From CAZHON01 sp964534565 (lineage in GTDB: Bacteria > Patescibacteriota > Gracilibacteria > Peribacterales > Peribacteraceae), in contig CAZHON010000002.1 in NCBI GenBank assembly GCA_964534565.1, positions 186,001-250,000 of the forward strand: 64,000 bases of DNA, in the 5' to 3' direction. The position numbers and the translations under genes were made by a program. Below the pieces are notes generated by a model. That model was not told where the DNA came from, did no database searches, and saw only the letters and a list, made by a program, of their open reading frames with translations. Below, in pieces: positions 8,011 through 16,272 of the stretch (its first letter is position 1; every line of letters starts with the position of its first letter).

Positions 8011-8865
8011 GTTTTTAACATCTGGAATTCTTTTTGCTCCAAACAAAAAGTATCTGCCAATCTTCGTTCGCAACTTCGAAGCCAACTGAGGATTGTGCCA
8101 AACGGTCACGGTGAAATCTCCTCGCATGGTAAAGATATCGTCTAAAAATTCCTTATCTTCTTTGGTGACAGAATCAATGGAACGAAACACCAACTCCAAA
8201 TGTTTCGCGATGTTCTCTGGGAAGATGCACTCGAACACGTAGTCCCCGTAGACATTCAAATTGTAACCCTCTTTGGGGAACGGCGCATCCGGGGCAATGC
8301 AAGAGTCGAGAATATCGGGATACATCTGCGCTGCTTCACGGTCGAGAAGTGTATTTCCTCCGTAGAGCCACAAGCATCTCACACCATTCTCGTAGATCTT
8401 TCTGTAGAAATTCACATCGAGCGTTCGCTTGTTCCAAACCCACCATGAGTGCGAATAATACTTATACAGCTGTTTTTGCGGAGAGGCGCGATGCAACTGA
8501 ATGAGAAGATGATTCCACAGTGTCTGAACATCCCCGATCGTCGATGCCGAAAAGGAAATACGCTGACCTTTCTTGAGCGGGAATACAGCCTTTGTGCGAT
8601 CGGAGATCAACCTCTCTCTCGACTCCGTCGCAAAGAATTCCATGTACGACAACCACACAAGATTCAGAGTGAGTTTACTGTTGCGTTTGATCATGATTTC
8701 TTCACTCACCAAAGTATTAATTTTGCGATACAAATGTTGGAGTGTGACGGACGTTTTGCTCTTTTTCAGCGCACGATGAAGATCGGCCACGGAGATCTCC
8801 GGCTCGCGTGAGACCATGCGAATGATCGTGTCGTAGAGATGATCGGTCGGACCAATGCGAAACAT
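8008..8865 (-). CDS. Winged-helix DNA-binding protein, probable autoregulator
   Basis: This 285-residue protein has an N-terminal winged-helix region at about residues 5-70 (VADLHRALKKSKTSVTLQHL, then a wing at IKRNSKLTLN). The mixed alpha/beta C-terminal domain of about 200 residues may be a ligand or effector domain; I do not recognise it. I chose ATG 8865, seven bases after a perfect TATAAT on the minus strand; a second ATG at 8874 lies inside the -10 itself. The -10 sits inside an inverted repeat like the one upstream of the HD gene, which points to autorepression. Confidence 0.72.
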   Translation of the reverse strand: MFRIGPTDHLYDTIIRMVSREPEISVADLHRALKKSKTSVTLQHLYRKINTLVSEEIMIKRNSKLTLNLVWLSYMEFFATESRERLISDRTKAVFPLKKGQRISFSASTIGDVQTLWNHLLIQLHRASPQKQLYKYYSHSWWVWNKRTLDVNFYRKIYENGVRCLWLYGGNTLLDREAAQMYPDILDSCIAPDAPFPKEGYNLNVYGDYVFECIFPENIAKHLELVFRSIDSVTKEDKEFLDDIFTMRGDFTVTVWHNPQLASKLRTKIGRYFLFGAKRIPDVKN

Positions 8866-8868
8866 GCC

Positions 8869-8883
8869 TAACATTATATGTTA
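8869..8883 (-). promoter_or_regulatory. Promoter and operator of the winged-helix gene
   Basis: The inverted repeat TAACAT/ATGTTA with a 3-base centre contains the minus-strand -10 TATAAT (8873-8878), which ends seven bases before ATG 8865. A protein bound here would block RNA polymerase. Confidence 0.65.
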
Positions 8884-8962
8884 AATTATGTTTTTCGGAA
8901 ACAGGAAAACACCCAACGGCCGCAGGGTCGCCAACCTCTTTTTGAGAGCAACGAAACAAACT

Positions 8963-8986
8963 AAAAAAGCCCTCCGCCGTGAGGGC
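8963..8986 (-). terminator. Intrinsic terminator after the 46-residue gene
   Basis: On the minus strand GCCCTC pairs with GAGGGC across a 6-base loop, followed by six T. It lies 8 bases after the stop of the small gene at 8995-9135. Confidence 0.85.
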
Positions 8987-8994
8987 GAAGGGCG

Positions 8995-9135
8995 TCAGTC
9001 CTTCCGTTGGACTGGGACCGCCCGGACTCGTTTTTCGTCCGGGCAGAACTGCAACTCGTAGTAGCCGGCTTGAGGGGCGCAAACCCACTCAATGGACCGC
9101 GAGAGCAGGCCTCGGATCAGGCGAAGAAATCGCAT
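8995..9135 (-). CDS. Small basic protein, 46 residues
   Basis: I do not recognise this protein. It begins with the basic amphipathic stretch MRFLRLIRGLLSRSIEW and ends in the charged tail KRVRAVPVQRKD. The gene is well defined by its signals: a TTGCAA-16-TACAAT promoter, an AAAGGAG Shine-Dalgarno six bases before ATG 9135, and a terminator right after the stop. The N-terminus could associate with the membrane. Such complete signals around so short a frame argue that it is real. Confidence 0.6.
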   Translation of the reverse strand: MRFLRLIRGLLSRSIEWVCAPQAGYYELQFCPDEKRVRAVPVQRKD

Positions 9136-9174
9136 GATCATCTCCTTTCTGTCCAAAAAAAAGTGGACACGGGC

Positions 9175-9202
9175 ATTGTAAAGAATCCCTAACATTTTGC
9201 AA
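9175..9202 (-). promoter_or_regulatory. Promoter and leader hairpin of the 46-residue gene
   Basis: Minus-strand TTGCAA and TACAAT are 16 bases apart. A TAACAT half-site at 9190-9195 lies in the spacer. The leader has a TGTCCA/TGGACA hairpin (9150-9169) just upstream of the Shine-Dalgarno sequence. Confidence 0.6.
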
Positions 9203-9256
9203 CCCTAAGTGGCAGCGTAAAAGAGCCCGAACCTGTGGGTAGGCATCGTTCTCTAG

Positions 9257-9295
9257 ACAAAACCAAAGGGGAGCAGCATGTATTGCCGCTCCCCT
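9257..9295 (-). terminator. Intrinsic terminator after the 118-residue membrane protein
   Basis: On the minus strand AGGGGAGC pairs with GCTCCCCT, with further GC/GC pairing inside, followed by a T-rich tract. It lies about 33 bases after the stop at 9328. Confidence 0.75.
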
Positions 9296-9327
9296 AGGGT
9301 TATTCTTCGCGCTCTCCCATCTTGGGC

Positions 9328-9684
9328 TTAGTAGTGCAACCAAGGCCCGTAATCCCGTTCGTATTCCTCGAGGTACTGTTGGTAGCCTTCCGGCAATTCC
9401 TTGAGTCCTCGGCGCTTGGCGATTTGGAAGCCGGCTTGGATATGGCCGCGAAGTTCTTCCTTACGAGGCGGACGGACGTACGTCCATTCCTTGCCAACCT
9501 CGAAGAAGGAGAGAAGTTTCCAGACCGCAATTCCCCACACGACAGCGAGGATGATCGACATTGCGAGCAAGCCTCCTTTGTCGTGATCGCGTGTTTGTGG
9601 AGAAGCGGAACCGAACACGAACAACGGAATGAACATCGATGTCGGGAAGAAACCGACGAACCAACAGGTAAGACGAGCTTTCAT
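9328..9684 (-). CDS. Small membrane protein, 118 residues
   Basis: I cannot assign this protein. Two hydrophobic segments are visible, at about residues 7-27 and 38-60, followed by a charged C-terminal half rich in R, K, E and Y (EELRGHIQAGF, then EEYERDYGPWLHY) that is probably cytosolic. It has its own terminator. The 192 bases between it and the 46-residue gene hold only that terminator and the neighbour's promoter. Confidence 0.55.
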   Translation of the reverse strand: MKARLTCWFVGFFPTSMFIPLFVFGSASPQTRDHDKGGLLAMSIILAVVWGIAVWKLLSFFEVGKEWTYVRPPRKEELRGHIQAGFQIAKRRGLKELPEGYQQYLEEYERDYGPWLHY

Positions 9685-9760
9685 GACAGCCTAGCCCCAA
9701 AAATGAAAGAGAACAGTGGACAACCCTACGAATTATAATACCACATATTACTACTTTAGT

Positions 9761-11572
9761 CTATGAACCAAATGTGAATGCATAGGCCTGCACTCCTTTC
9801 CCATGAATCTGCAGATCGAGTTCATGCACGCCATACGCACCTTTGAAGAGATTGTAGAGGTCGTGGTTGCTAATCGTGATTGTCTTCACCTTCTTTCCGT
9901 CCATGAGGACATCGGCTGTCACGGGAGATGCTCCATCGTCCAAGCCCATGACCAAATTGATCTCCCCTCCCACCCACTTCATACGCACGTGACCTTCGTC
10001 GGAATCGAGACGTTGATACTCATCGTCCACAAGTTGCCATGTTCCATCGAGATAGAAATAATTCTGTTTCAACGTTGTCGGCGCTGTGTACGTCAGCACT
10101 GCATCACTTGGATCATCCTGACTGTTGCCGAATGCAGGCCAACTGCGTGAGTGAAGATACGTCTCGGCACTCACGGGACCCTGTGGCCTCGTCTGCGTCA
10201 CGCTGACGGCAGAGCCGTCTACCTTTTCCCCTATTTCAGCGAGAAGACTTTGAATCGCAAGATCGGTTTCGTCGTAGCCGCCTTCGCCAAAGTGCGTGTA
10301 GCGAATACGCCCCTGCGCATCGATGAGATACTTCGCCGGCCAGTAGCGATTCGCAAAAGCATTCCACGTACCGTAGTCGTTGTCCTGCGCAACGGGGTAC
10401 GTCAGCCCATACTTCTTGATCGCCATCTCCACATTCGCATCATCTTTCTCAAACACGAACTCGGGTGTGTGAATTCCAATGACCGTAAAATTCTCATTCC
10501 CAAATTTTTTCTGATACTGCTCGATGTATGGGAGTGTGCGGATGCAATTGATGCAGCTGTACGTCCAAAAATCGACCAGTACTACCTTCCCTTTCAGACC
10601 AACCATTGTGAGCGGCTGACTGTTATGCCATGTACTAAGACCGGTGAATTCAGGTGCGCGAACGAGAACAGGAAGAGTAGGTAGATGCATAGAGTCTGCG
10701 GAAGAGGAAGAACCTGAGCCGGACAAAGGAGAGTTCGGCATCGGGAAGAACCGCTGTTCCAAATTCGTCCCGAAGGTGCCGTACGCGGTGTTGCTCACAA
10801 GCCACACCTGAATGTTCTGCAGAAGATTGAAATTGAGCAAAATGGCAGTCGCAATCAACACCACTCCTCCGACATGTTTTGCGGTGCCGGAATACTGATT
10901 GAGGGAACGCATGCGCTGCACGAAGAACTGTCCTCCGTATCCGATCAATAAGACGGGCAAGGCAGCTCCGATTGCGTAGCAGGTCAGTGCAATGAAGGCC
11001 TGCAGGCCCGGCTGTTCGCGAACAAGCGTGAGAGCAAACGCTAGAGCGGGCCCCGCACAGGGAACCCACACAAGCCCCATCGTCAGACCCAAAACGATAT
11101 CTGTCAGGACAGACTGTGATCCGAAAGACGATCGTGCGGCCCCTTGCGCTTGCACTCCCGCCTGTTGAATCTTGGATGCAATCACTCCTCCCACACCCAT
11201 CGCGATACATCCGAGAATTGCGGCACATAGCACGGTGACCCACCCCACAGGAATGAAGAAAAGTGCACCAAGAATTGCACCCACAAACTGCACGGATTGT
11301 TTCTCGCTCACAAACCCAAGACCGAACAGCAGCAACACATAGAACGTCGCGATGTGGATAATGTTTGCGAGCGTTACAAACTGCGATAGCACGACGTAGA
11401 GAAGGAATGTGATTCCCACAAACCCGATCACCATTCCAATGGCTAACCACAGAGGTCGAAGAGGGCTTCGGCCCGCCACACTCACCCCCACCACAATGGG
11501 CAAAAGCGGAAGAATGCACGGCAAAAGAATCGTGAGGACGCCTGCGGCGAACAAAAGAAGGTAGAGGGACAT
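9761..11572 (-). CDS. dipZ: DipZ-type protein: CcdA membrane domain, thioredoxin domain and C-terminal beta domain
   Basis: This 603-residue protein matches the DipZ architecture known from mycobacteria. Residues 1-255 are a CcdA-like electron-carrying membrane domain with cysteines at 19 (LLPCILP) and 172 (VPCAGPAL). Residues about 305-450 are a thioredoxin-like domain with the active site CINC at 340-343. The rest is a beta-rich, carbohydrate-binding-like domain. It should carry reducing power from the cytoplasm to exported thiols. It starts 9 bases after the nth stop on the same strand, so the two are probably cotranscribed. Confidence 0.88.
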   Translation of the reverse strand: MSLYLLLFAAGVLTILLPCILPLLPIVVGVSVAGRSPLRPLWLAIGMVIGFVGITFLLYVVLSQFVTLANIIHIATFYVLLLFGLGFVSEKQSVQFVGAILGALFFIPVGWVTVLCAAILGCIAMGVGGVIASKIQQAGVQAQGAARSSFGSQSVLTDIVLGLTMGLVWVPCAGPALAFALTLVREQPGLQAFIALTCYAIGAALPVLLIGYGGQFFVQRMRSLNQYSGTAKHVGGVVLIATAILLNFNLLQNIQVWLVSNTAYGTFGTNLEQRFFPMPNSPLSGSGSSSSADSMHLPTLPVLVRAPEFTGLSTWHNSQPLTMVGLKGKVVLVDFWTYSCINCIRTLPYIEQYQKKFGNENFTVIGIHTPEFVFEKDDANVEMAIKKYGLTYPVAQDNDYGTWNAFANRYWPAKYLIDAQGRIRYTHFGEGGYDETDLAIQSLLAEIGEKVDGSAVSVTQTRPQGPVSAETYLHSRSWPAFGNSQDDPSDAVLTYTAPTTLKQNYFYLDGTWQLVDDEYQRLDSDEGHVRMKWVGGEINLVMGLDDGASPVTADVLMDGKKVKTITISNHDLYNLFKGAYGVHELDLQIHGKGVQAYAFTFGS

Positions 11573-11581
11573 ACGCGTAGC

Positions 11582-12280
11582 TTACACCCTTCGCTTCTGT
11601 GATGTGCCCGACTTCTTTGCAAGGTCCTTCAGTCCACGGGTAAACGACGACGGACAAACATCATTCAAAACACAGACATCGCACTGTCTTGCTCGAGCAG
11701 TACACACCGCACGACCATGACTGATGAGGAGTGTCGTCACCTTTCTCCAATCTTTCGGCGGGACTCCCCCTGCGACCAAGTCGAGCTCGATCTTATTCGG
11801 GTCACTGTGCGTCGTCAGTCCCAGTCGCTGGGCCACGCGCAACACGTGTGTATCGACTGCAATTCCGATGTTGATGTTGAATGCGGCGGACAGGATCACG
11901 TTCGCTGTTTTGCGTCCGACTCCTTTCAGTTCGATCAACTGCTCCATCGTCTTGGGCACCTCACCTTTATATTTCTCGATCAATATCTGACACGTCTCCT
12001 GAATGTGCTTCGCTTTCATATGAAATGTGCCGCAAGAATGAATGTCTTTCTCGAGCTCCAAACGCGAGACCTTCACATAGTCTTTTGCTGTTTTATATTT
12101 CGGATAGAGAATCGTTTCTGTGACGATGTTCACACGTGCATCCGTACACTGCGCAGAGAGAATAACCGCCACTAAAAGGTCGAGAGGTGTACGAAAGTGC
12201 AGGAACGTTTTTGGCGGTTTGTAGAGCCGAGAAAGACGATCGAACACCTGAACCAATGTGAGAGCTTCGGCGCGCTGCAT
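11582..12280 (-). CDS. nth: Endonuclease III
   Basis: The 232-residue product is a base-excision-repair glycosylase/AP lyase for oxidised pyrimidines. The helix-hairpin-helix LKGVGRKTANVILS holds the catalytic lysine, and VDTHVLRVAQRLG holds the catalytic aspartate. Four cysteines spaced C-x6-C-x2-C-x5-C near the C-terminus bind the 4Fe-4S cluster. ATG 12280 is chosen because TATACT ends six bases upstream. It is transcribed divergently from the exonuclease gene at 12356, with 75 bases between them. Confidence 0.93.
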   Translation of the reverse strand: MQRAEALTLVQVFDRLSRLYKPPKTFLHFRTPLDLLVAVILSAQCTDARVNIVTETILYPKYKTAKDYVKVSRLELEKDIHSCGTFHMKAKHIQETCQILIEKYKGEVPKTMEQLIELKGVGRKTANVILSAAFNINIGIAVDTHVLRVAQRLGLTTHSDPNKIELDLVAGGVPPKDWRKVTTLLISHGRAVCTARARQCDVCVLNDVCPSSFTRGLKDLAKKSGTSQKRRV

Positions 12281-12286
12281 ACGTGC

Positions 12287-12292
12287 AGTATA
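12287..12292 (-). promoter_or_regulatory. -10 element of nth
   Basis: Minus-strand TATACT, preceded by CAGG, ends six bases before the ATG, giving a leaderless transcript. Confidence 0.6.
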
Positions 12293-12341
12293 CCTGGCAA
12301 TTTGTCCACCAAAATCCACTCGATCACTCATTACTCTCTGC

Positions 12342-12347
12342 TATCAT
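12342..12347 (+). promoter_or_regulatory. -10 element of the DEDDh exonuclease gene
   Basis: TATCAT ends eight bases before ATG 12356, so any leader would be about two bases long. Confidence 0.45.
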
Positions 12348-12355
12348 TTTTTGGT

Positions 12356-12943
12356 ATGCCGAGTTTGCCGCCACTCACTGTTTTCGACACCGAAACAACC
12401 GGTCTGGACCCCACAAAAGGCCACCGAATTATTGAAATTGCGGCCGTACGTATTGAAGGAAATACGATTCTCGAAGAACAAACGTTCGTGTCCTACGTGA
12501 ACCCCGAGCGTTCCATTCCACCCGAAGTGCGGCAGATCAATCACATCGACGATTCAATGGTCGCCGACGCCCCGACGATTATGGAAGTGCTTCCCAAGTT
12601 CCTCGACTTTGCGAAAGGAAGTTTGCTCGTGGCCCACAATGCATCATTCGATATGGGGTTCTTGCAAAGCGAGAAGGAGTTCTGCTGGGGATACGTCGAA
12701 TTGCCGGAGTGTTTGTGCACCATGAAGTTGAGCCAAAGCCTCGACCCTTCTGCGTTCCGTCACAACCTCGACGCGATTGCGCAGCGCATGGGCCTCGTCC
12801 TGCCGACCGATCGTCACCGTGCACTTCCGGACGTTCTTTTGACCGCGCAGGTGCTGTTGAAATTCATCGAAACATCACACATTCAATCGATGGATGAATT
12901 GCGAAGACGGGCCAGCCTGAAGCAAATGGCTGCCACTCGATAG
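12356..12943 (+). CDS. DEDDh 3'-5' exonuclease (DNA polymerase III epsilon-like)
   Basis: This 195-residue protein has the exonuclease core: FDTETTG near residue 10 (first Asp and Glu), HNASFDMGFL (second Asp) and HRALPDV (catalytic His plus Asp), which defines the DEDDh type. It fits the proofreading subunit of DNA polymerase III, or a stand-alone relative, since it lacks a long C-terminal polymerase-binding tail. ATG 12356 places the first motif at the expected position. Promoter signals lie between it and the divergent nth. Confidence 0.88.
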   Translation: MPSLPPLTVFDTETTGLDPTKGHRIIEIAAVRIEGNTILEEQTFVSYVNPERSIPPEVRQINHIDDSMVADAPTIMEVLPKFLDFAKGSLLVAHNASFDMGFLQSEKEFCWGYVELPECLCTMKLSQSLDPSAFRHNLDAIAQRMGLVLPTDRHRALPDVLLTAQVLLKFIETSHIQSMDELRRRASLKQMAATR

Positions 12944-12960
12944 AAAACCTTCTCCAGCGT

Positions 12961-13212
12961 TTACAACTTCTCTTCAAGCAAACTGCCCAAGCAGTATGCC
13001 GTAGGAGCCTCACACTTTTGACTTTTAAAAATGTCATGGAGAACGGCATCAAATGCTCCACCGTGAAGATGGCGTAATTCGCGCAATTGCTGCTCAACAA
13101 CTCTGTCTCCATCGTTGATTGGCATACCTGCAGCATCAACATTCTCTGATGCCTTTTCGTACTCTGCTACAAGTTCTTCGACCTGTTTCTGTAGATTTGG
13201 AGCGTTAACCAT
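12961..13212 (-). CDS. Small hypothetical protein, 83 residues
   Basis: I do not recognise this acidic, helical protein. Residues 7-22 (LQKQVEELVAEYEKAS) could form a short coiled coil, and two cysteines occur near the C-terminus (QKCEAP, AYCLG). A very good promoter supports the start: TTGCAT-17-TATAAT, with the -10 six bases before the ATG. It converges on the exonuclease gene with a 17-base gap. Confidence 0.6.
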   Translation of the reverse strand: MVNAPNLQKQVEELVAEYEKASENVDAAGMPINDGDRVVEQQLRELRHLHGGAFDAVLHDIFKSQKCEAPTAYCLGSLLEEKL

Positions 13213-13218
13213 ATTTAT

Positions 13219-13247
13219 ATTATAACATAAATTTATTATTTATGCAA
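13219..13247 (-). promoter_or_regulatory. Leaderless promoter TTGCAT-17-TATAAT
   Basis: The minus-strand -35 TTGCAT (13242-13247) and perfect -10 TATAAT (13219-13224) are 17 bases apart. The -10 ends six bases before the ATG, so transcription would begin on or beside that codon. Confidence 0.75.
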
Positions 13248-13330
13248 TTATAGGAAATGGAAGAGAAAGTGCGGCATGAATAGCTTTCCTTTTTTCCCAT
13301 GCCCCATAATACTTCCCCCATACCCCTCGC

Positions 13331-13777
13331 ATGTCCGTCCTACCGATCGTCACCGGCGCCGATACCCCCGTGCTTCGCAAGAAAACACTGCTCGTTCCGC
13401 ATGTCACGAAAGATGTGCTGAAGTTGATCCGCGATATGCAGGAAACAACGGTCGCCGCCGATGGTCTTGGGCTGGCTGCTCCCCAAATCGGACAGAGTGT
13501 ACGATTGTGCATTGCACGCATTGGCGGTCGTTTAACCCCGCTCATCAATCCGAAAATCACATGGAAGAGTGCAGAGACGGCGATTGCAGAAGAGGGATGT
13601 TTGAGTCTGCCGAACCTGTGGAGAGATGTGAAACGTTCTGTTGAAATCGTCGTGGAGTACACCGATGCTCGTGCGCAAAAACAGGAACGAAAACTTACGG
13701 ATATCGATGCCCGCGTGGTGCAACATGAGGTCGACCACTTGGACGGAGTGTTGATTGTGGATTATCCCAAACCCTAA
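13331..13777 (+). CDS. def: Peptide deformylase
   Basis: This 148-residue protein has all three deformylase motifs: GLGLAAPQIG at 45-54, EEGCLSLP at 87-94 with the metal-binding Cys90, and HEVDHLDG at 132-139 with two metal-binding histidines and the catalytic Glu133. It removes the formyl group from new proteins, which confirms formyl-methionine initiation. It is short at the C-terminus, as in minimal members. Its stop codon interlocks with that of the convergent sigma-factor gene. Confidence 0.95.
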   Translation: MSVLPIVTGADTPVLRKKTLLVPHVTKDVLKLIRDMQETTVAADGLGLAAPQIGQSVRLCIARIGGRLTPLINPKITWKSAETAIAEEGCLSLPNLWRDVKRSVEIVVEYTDARAQKQERKLTDIDARVVQHEVDHLDGVLIVDYPKP

Positions 13778-14436
13778 GCGGCCTCCGTGCCCTGTGGAAC
13801 ATCCATATACGAGACCAAGTGCTTTCGCAGTTTGGTACGTGATCTCGATGCACAACTGAGAACTGTTCCAACAGGTATTCCAAGCTTCTCTGCAACCTCA
13901 GCCGATGTAAGATCCTCGACATACAGCAAATGCATCACTTGCCTTGCGTCTTCGCAGAGGACATCTCCTGTCAGGAGCGTGCGAATAAGCTCAGAACGTT
14001 CTTGAAGCAAGAATGTATCGTCAGGAGAAAGTCCTTCACTTTTTGAAAAGTGTAGGAGCGATGACTCATCATTGGTATTCGTCCCATCCAGACTGACAGT
14101 TGGGTGTGCGGCATTTTTTCGGAAATAATCAGCGACTATATGATGCATAATGCCTTTCACCCATCCCAAAAAATTGAACGGCTCATGAAACGCTCCCGGT
14201 TTTTGAAGAATACGAATGTAGGCAGCCGACACGACATCCGCACCGTCGACATCCTTTGAAAAACCCTTCAACATCTGTGTTGCCAGGTTTTCCAACAACG
14301 CTTGATGGCGCAAAAACAGCGCTCCTAATGCATTACGATCTCCTTCCTGAAACGCTAAAAACAGGTCTTTATCCGTTCGCTCGTTTGTGGGCGGACTGTC
14401 TGTAGGCTCTGCGGATTGCAGTGCATGTAAAGACAT
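13774..14436 (-). CDS. ECF-type RNA polymerase sigma factor, no anti-sigma gene beside it
   Basis: The 220-residue product has sigma region 2 at about residues 22-95 (DLFLAFQEGDRNALGALF, then NFLGWVKGIMHHIVADYFR) and region 4 at about 150-205, with the helix-turn-helix TSAEVAEKLGIPVGTVLS. The start at ATG 14436 gives a normal ECF length with a short proline-rich N-terminus. No adjacent gene looks like an anti-sigma factor: gatB is divergent and def convergent. Its target promoters are unknown. Confidence 0.85.
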   Translation of the reverse strand: MSLHALQSAEPTDSPPTNERTDKDLFLAFQEGDRNALGALFLRHQALLENLATQMLKGFSKDVDGADVVSAAYIRILQKPGAFHEPFNFLGWVKGIMHHIVADYFRKNAAHPTVSLDGTNTNDESSLLHFSKSEGLSPDDTFLLQERSELIRTLLTGDVLCEDARQVMHLLYVEDLTSAEVAEKLGIPVGTVLSCASRSRTKLRKHLVSYMDVPQGTEAA

Positions 14437-14444
14437 TGGGACTG

Positions 14445-14450
14445 AAGCTA
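14445..14450 (-). promoter_or_regulatory. -10 element of the orphan sigma gene
   Basis: Minus-strand TAGCTT ends eight bases before ATG 14436. The hexamer is weak. Confidence 0.35.
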
Positions 14451-14476
14451 CCCCTGGTTTTATGGGAGTCAAGAGA

Positions 14477-14505
14477 TTGAGTCCCTGTCCCCCTTCCGTT
14501 AGGCT
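14477..14505 (+). promoter_or_regulatory. Leaderless gatB promoter TTGAGT-17-TAGGCT
   Basis: The -35 TTGAGT (14477-14482) and -10 TAGGCT (14500-14505) are 17 bases apart, and the -10 ends six bases before the GTG start of gatB. Confidence 0.65.
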
Positions 14506-14511
14506 GCCTTC

Positions 14512-15957
14512 GTGTCCAATCTGGAAGTCATTATCGGCCTCGAGGTTCATGCCCAAATGAGCACCAAAACGAAGATGTTCTGCGGGTGCGACAACGACGC
14601 GTACCTCAAGGACCCCAACACAACCGTCTGTCCTGTCTGTATGGGGCACCCGGGCACACTGCCCGTTGTGAATAAGGAGGCTGTGGCAAAGGCGGTGAAG
14701 GCATCGCTCGCGATCGGCTGCACCGTTCACAATGACTGTCACTTCGATCGCAAGCACTATTTCTACCCCGACCTTCCCTCCGGGTTTCAAATTTCACAGT
14801 ACGACTTCCCTCTCGCTACAGCCGGAGGAATTACCTACGACATTCTCGATAACGGCGGAAAGAAAGTCGGAGAAAAGACGTGCCGCATTCATCGCCTGCA
14901 CATGGAGAACGATGCGGGCAAACTGACGCACCACGGGGACTCCACACTGTGTGACTACAACCGCGCAGGAACTCCACTCATGGAAATTGTGACGGAGCCT
15001 GATTTGCGAAGTGCCGATGAGGCCGTTGCGTTCGCGCAGGAACTGCGACGCATTCTCATCGCAGTCGACGCGAGTGATGCCGATATGTTCAAAGGCATGA
15101 TGCGCTTCGATGCATCGATTTCTCTCCGCGAAGAAGGTACGGAAAAACTCAATCCGCGCAGTGAAATCAAGAACCTCAACTCCTTCAAGGCACTTGAAAA
15201 AGCGCTTCAGTATGAGGAAAAACGACTACGAGATCTGTGGGAAGAAACCGGTGGTCCGCTCAAAGGAGACATCACCGTCGGTTGGCAGGACGACAAAGAA
15301 CAAACGCGCGTGCTCCGTGACAAAGAGGGTTCTGCGGATTATCGCTACTTCCCGGAACCGGACATTCCACCACTGCACTTTGAAAACGCGGACATTGAAG
15401 ATGCGCGCAATGCTCTCCCCAAACTCCCACGCGCTCTGCGACAACACTACGTCGGTCTGGGCCTGGAAGATGCTCAGGCAATGCAACTGCTCGACGAACC
15501 GGCTCTCCGCTCTCTCTATGACGCCGTGTACGACAAGACGAAAGATGCAGGACGTGCCTCTGGAATCGTTCTCACGCAGTTGATGGGATTCCTCAAGGCA
15601 GTGAACAAAACAATCGCAGACGCCCCCTCCAAAGACGATATGCTCGATTTGGTAAGCACGATCGAGAAGGGAACGATCTCCTCCAACACTGCAAAAGATG
15701 TGCTGAAGAAAATGGTGGAAACCGGAAAGAACGCCTCCTCGATTATTGCGGAAGAAGGATTGCAGCAAATCAGCGACGACGGAGCGATTGAAAAATTTGT
15801 GGATGAGGCATTGGCAAAGAACCCCAAGGCACTCGAAGACTTTAAAGCAGGAAAGCAGTCCGCTCTGGGCGCGATCGTGGGCTACGTCATGAAGCAAACG
15901 AAGGGGCAGGCCAACCCCCAGAAAGTGAATGAGATCGTCATGAAAAAAGTCTCTTAA
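14512..15957 (+). CDS. gatB: Aspartyl/glutamyl-tRNA amidotransferase subunit B
   Basis: This 481-residue, full-length GatB starts at GTG 14512; the family opening SNLEVIIGLEVHAQ follows directly. Conserved elements include CPVCMGHPGTLPV, NRAGTPLMEIVTEPD and the C-terminal tail domain ending in GYVMKQTKGQANPQKV. With GatA and GatC, absent from this window, it amidates Glu-tRNA(Gln) and/or Asp-tRNA(Asn). The gene is probably cotranscribed with the small membrane protein 14 bases downstream. Confidence 0.96.
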   Translation: MSNLEVIIGLEVHAQMSTKTKMFCGCDNDAYLKDPNTTVCPVCMGHPGTLPVVNKEAVAKAVKASLAIGCTVHNDCHFDRKHYFYPDLPSGFQISQYDFPLATAGGITYDILDNGGKKVGEKTCRIHRLHMENDAGKLTHHGDSTLCDYNRAGTPLMEIVTEPDLRSADEAVAFAQELRRILIAVDASDADMFKGMMRFDASISLREEGTEKLNPRSEIKNLNSFKALEKALQYEEKRLRDLWEETGGPLKGDITVGWQDDKEQTRVLRDKEGSADYRYFPEPDIPPLHFENADIEDARNALPKLPRALRQHYVGLGLEDAQAMQLLDEPALRSLYDAVYDKTKDAGRASGIVLTQLMGFLKAVNKTIADAPSKDDMLDLVSTIEKGTISSNTAKDVLKKMVETGKNASSIIAEEGLQQISDDGAIEKFVDEALAKNPKALEDFKAGKQSALGAIVGYVMKQTKGQANPQKVNEIVMKKVS

Positions 15958-15971
15958 TTCCCCCTCTTTCT

Positions 15972-16235
15972 ATGCCGATTCTGCTTGGACTCATTGCATT
16001 GGCCCTTCCTCGCTTCGTCATCGCTCTCCTGTGGCTTGCGAGCAGTTGGTTCGATGGGGTATTTGAAACGCGACTGTGGCCGATTTTGGGCTTCTTGTTC
16101 CTGCCTCTCACCCTCCTTTGGTACAGCGTCGTCGAAAAGATGCTGGGCGGCGTTTGGAGCTGGTGGGCTGTTGTGATTCTGGTTGTCGCCATCGTCAGCG
16201 ACCTCTCATCGTCAAAATCGGTGAAGAGGAGCTAA
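15972..16235 (+). CDS. Small membrane protein, 87 residues
   Basis: Three hydrophobic segments fill residues 3-72 (ILLGLIALALPRFVIALLW, GFLFLPLTLLWYSV, WWAVVILVVAIVSDL), with a basic tail of KSVKRS. This layout resembles small YggT-like or DUF-type membrane proteins common downstream of translation genes, but I cannot assign a family. It follows gatB by 14 bases on the same strand with no promoter visible between them, so it is probably in one transcript with gatB. Confidence 0.6.
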   Translation: MPILLGLIALALPRFVIALLWLASSWFDGVFETRLWPILGFLFLPLTLLWYSVVEKMLGGVWSWWAVVILVVAIVSDLSSSKSVKRS

Positions 16236-16239
16236 ATCC

Positions 16240-16266
16240 TTGAATTCTTCTGTAAAAGAGTAGAAT
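16240..16266 (+). promoter_or_regulatory. Promoter of the 76-residue gene
   Basis: TTGAAT and TAGAAT are 15 bases apart, and TAGAAT ends six bases before ATG 16273. The spacer is short, so the -35 assignment is uncertain. Confidence 0.5.
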
Positions 16267-16272
16267 TCACTC

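Noticed and set aside
13774..14790. A longer sigma factor extending into gatB
   Set aside because: The extra 118 residues are antisense to gatB, and ATG 14436 gives the normal ECF length.
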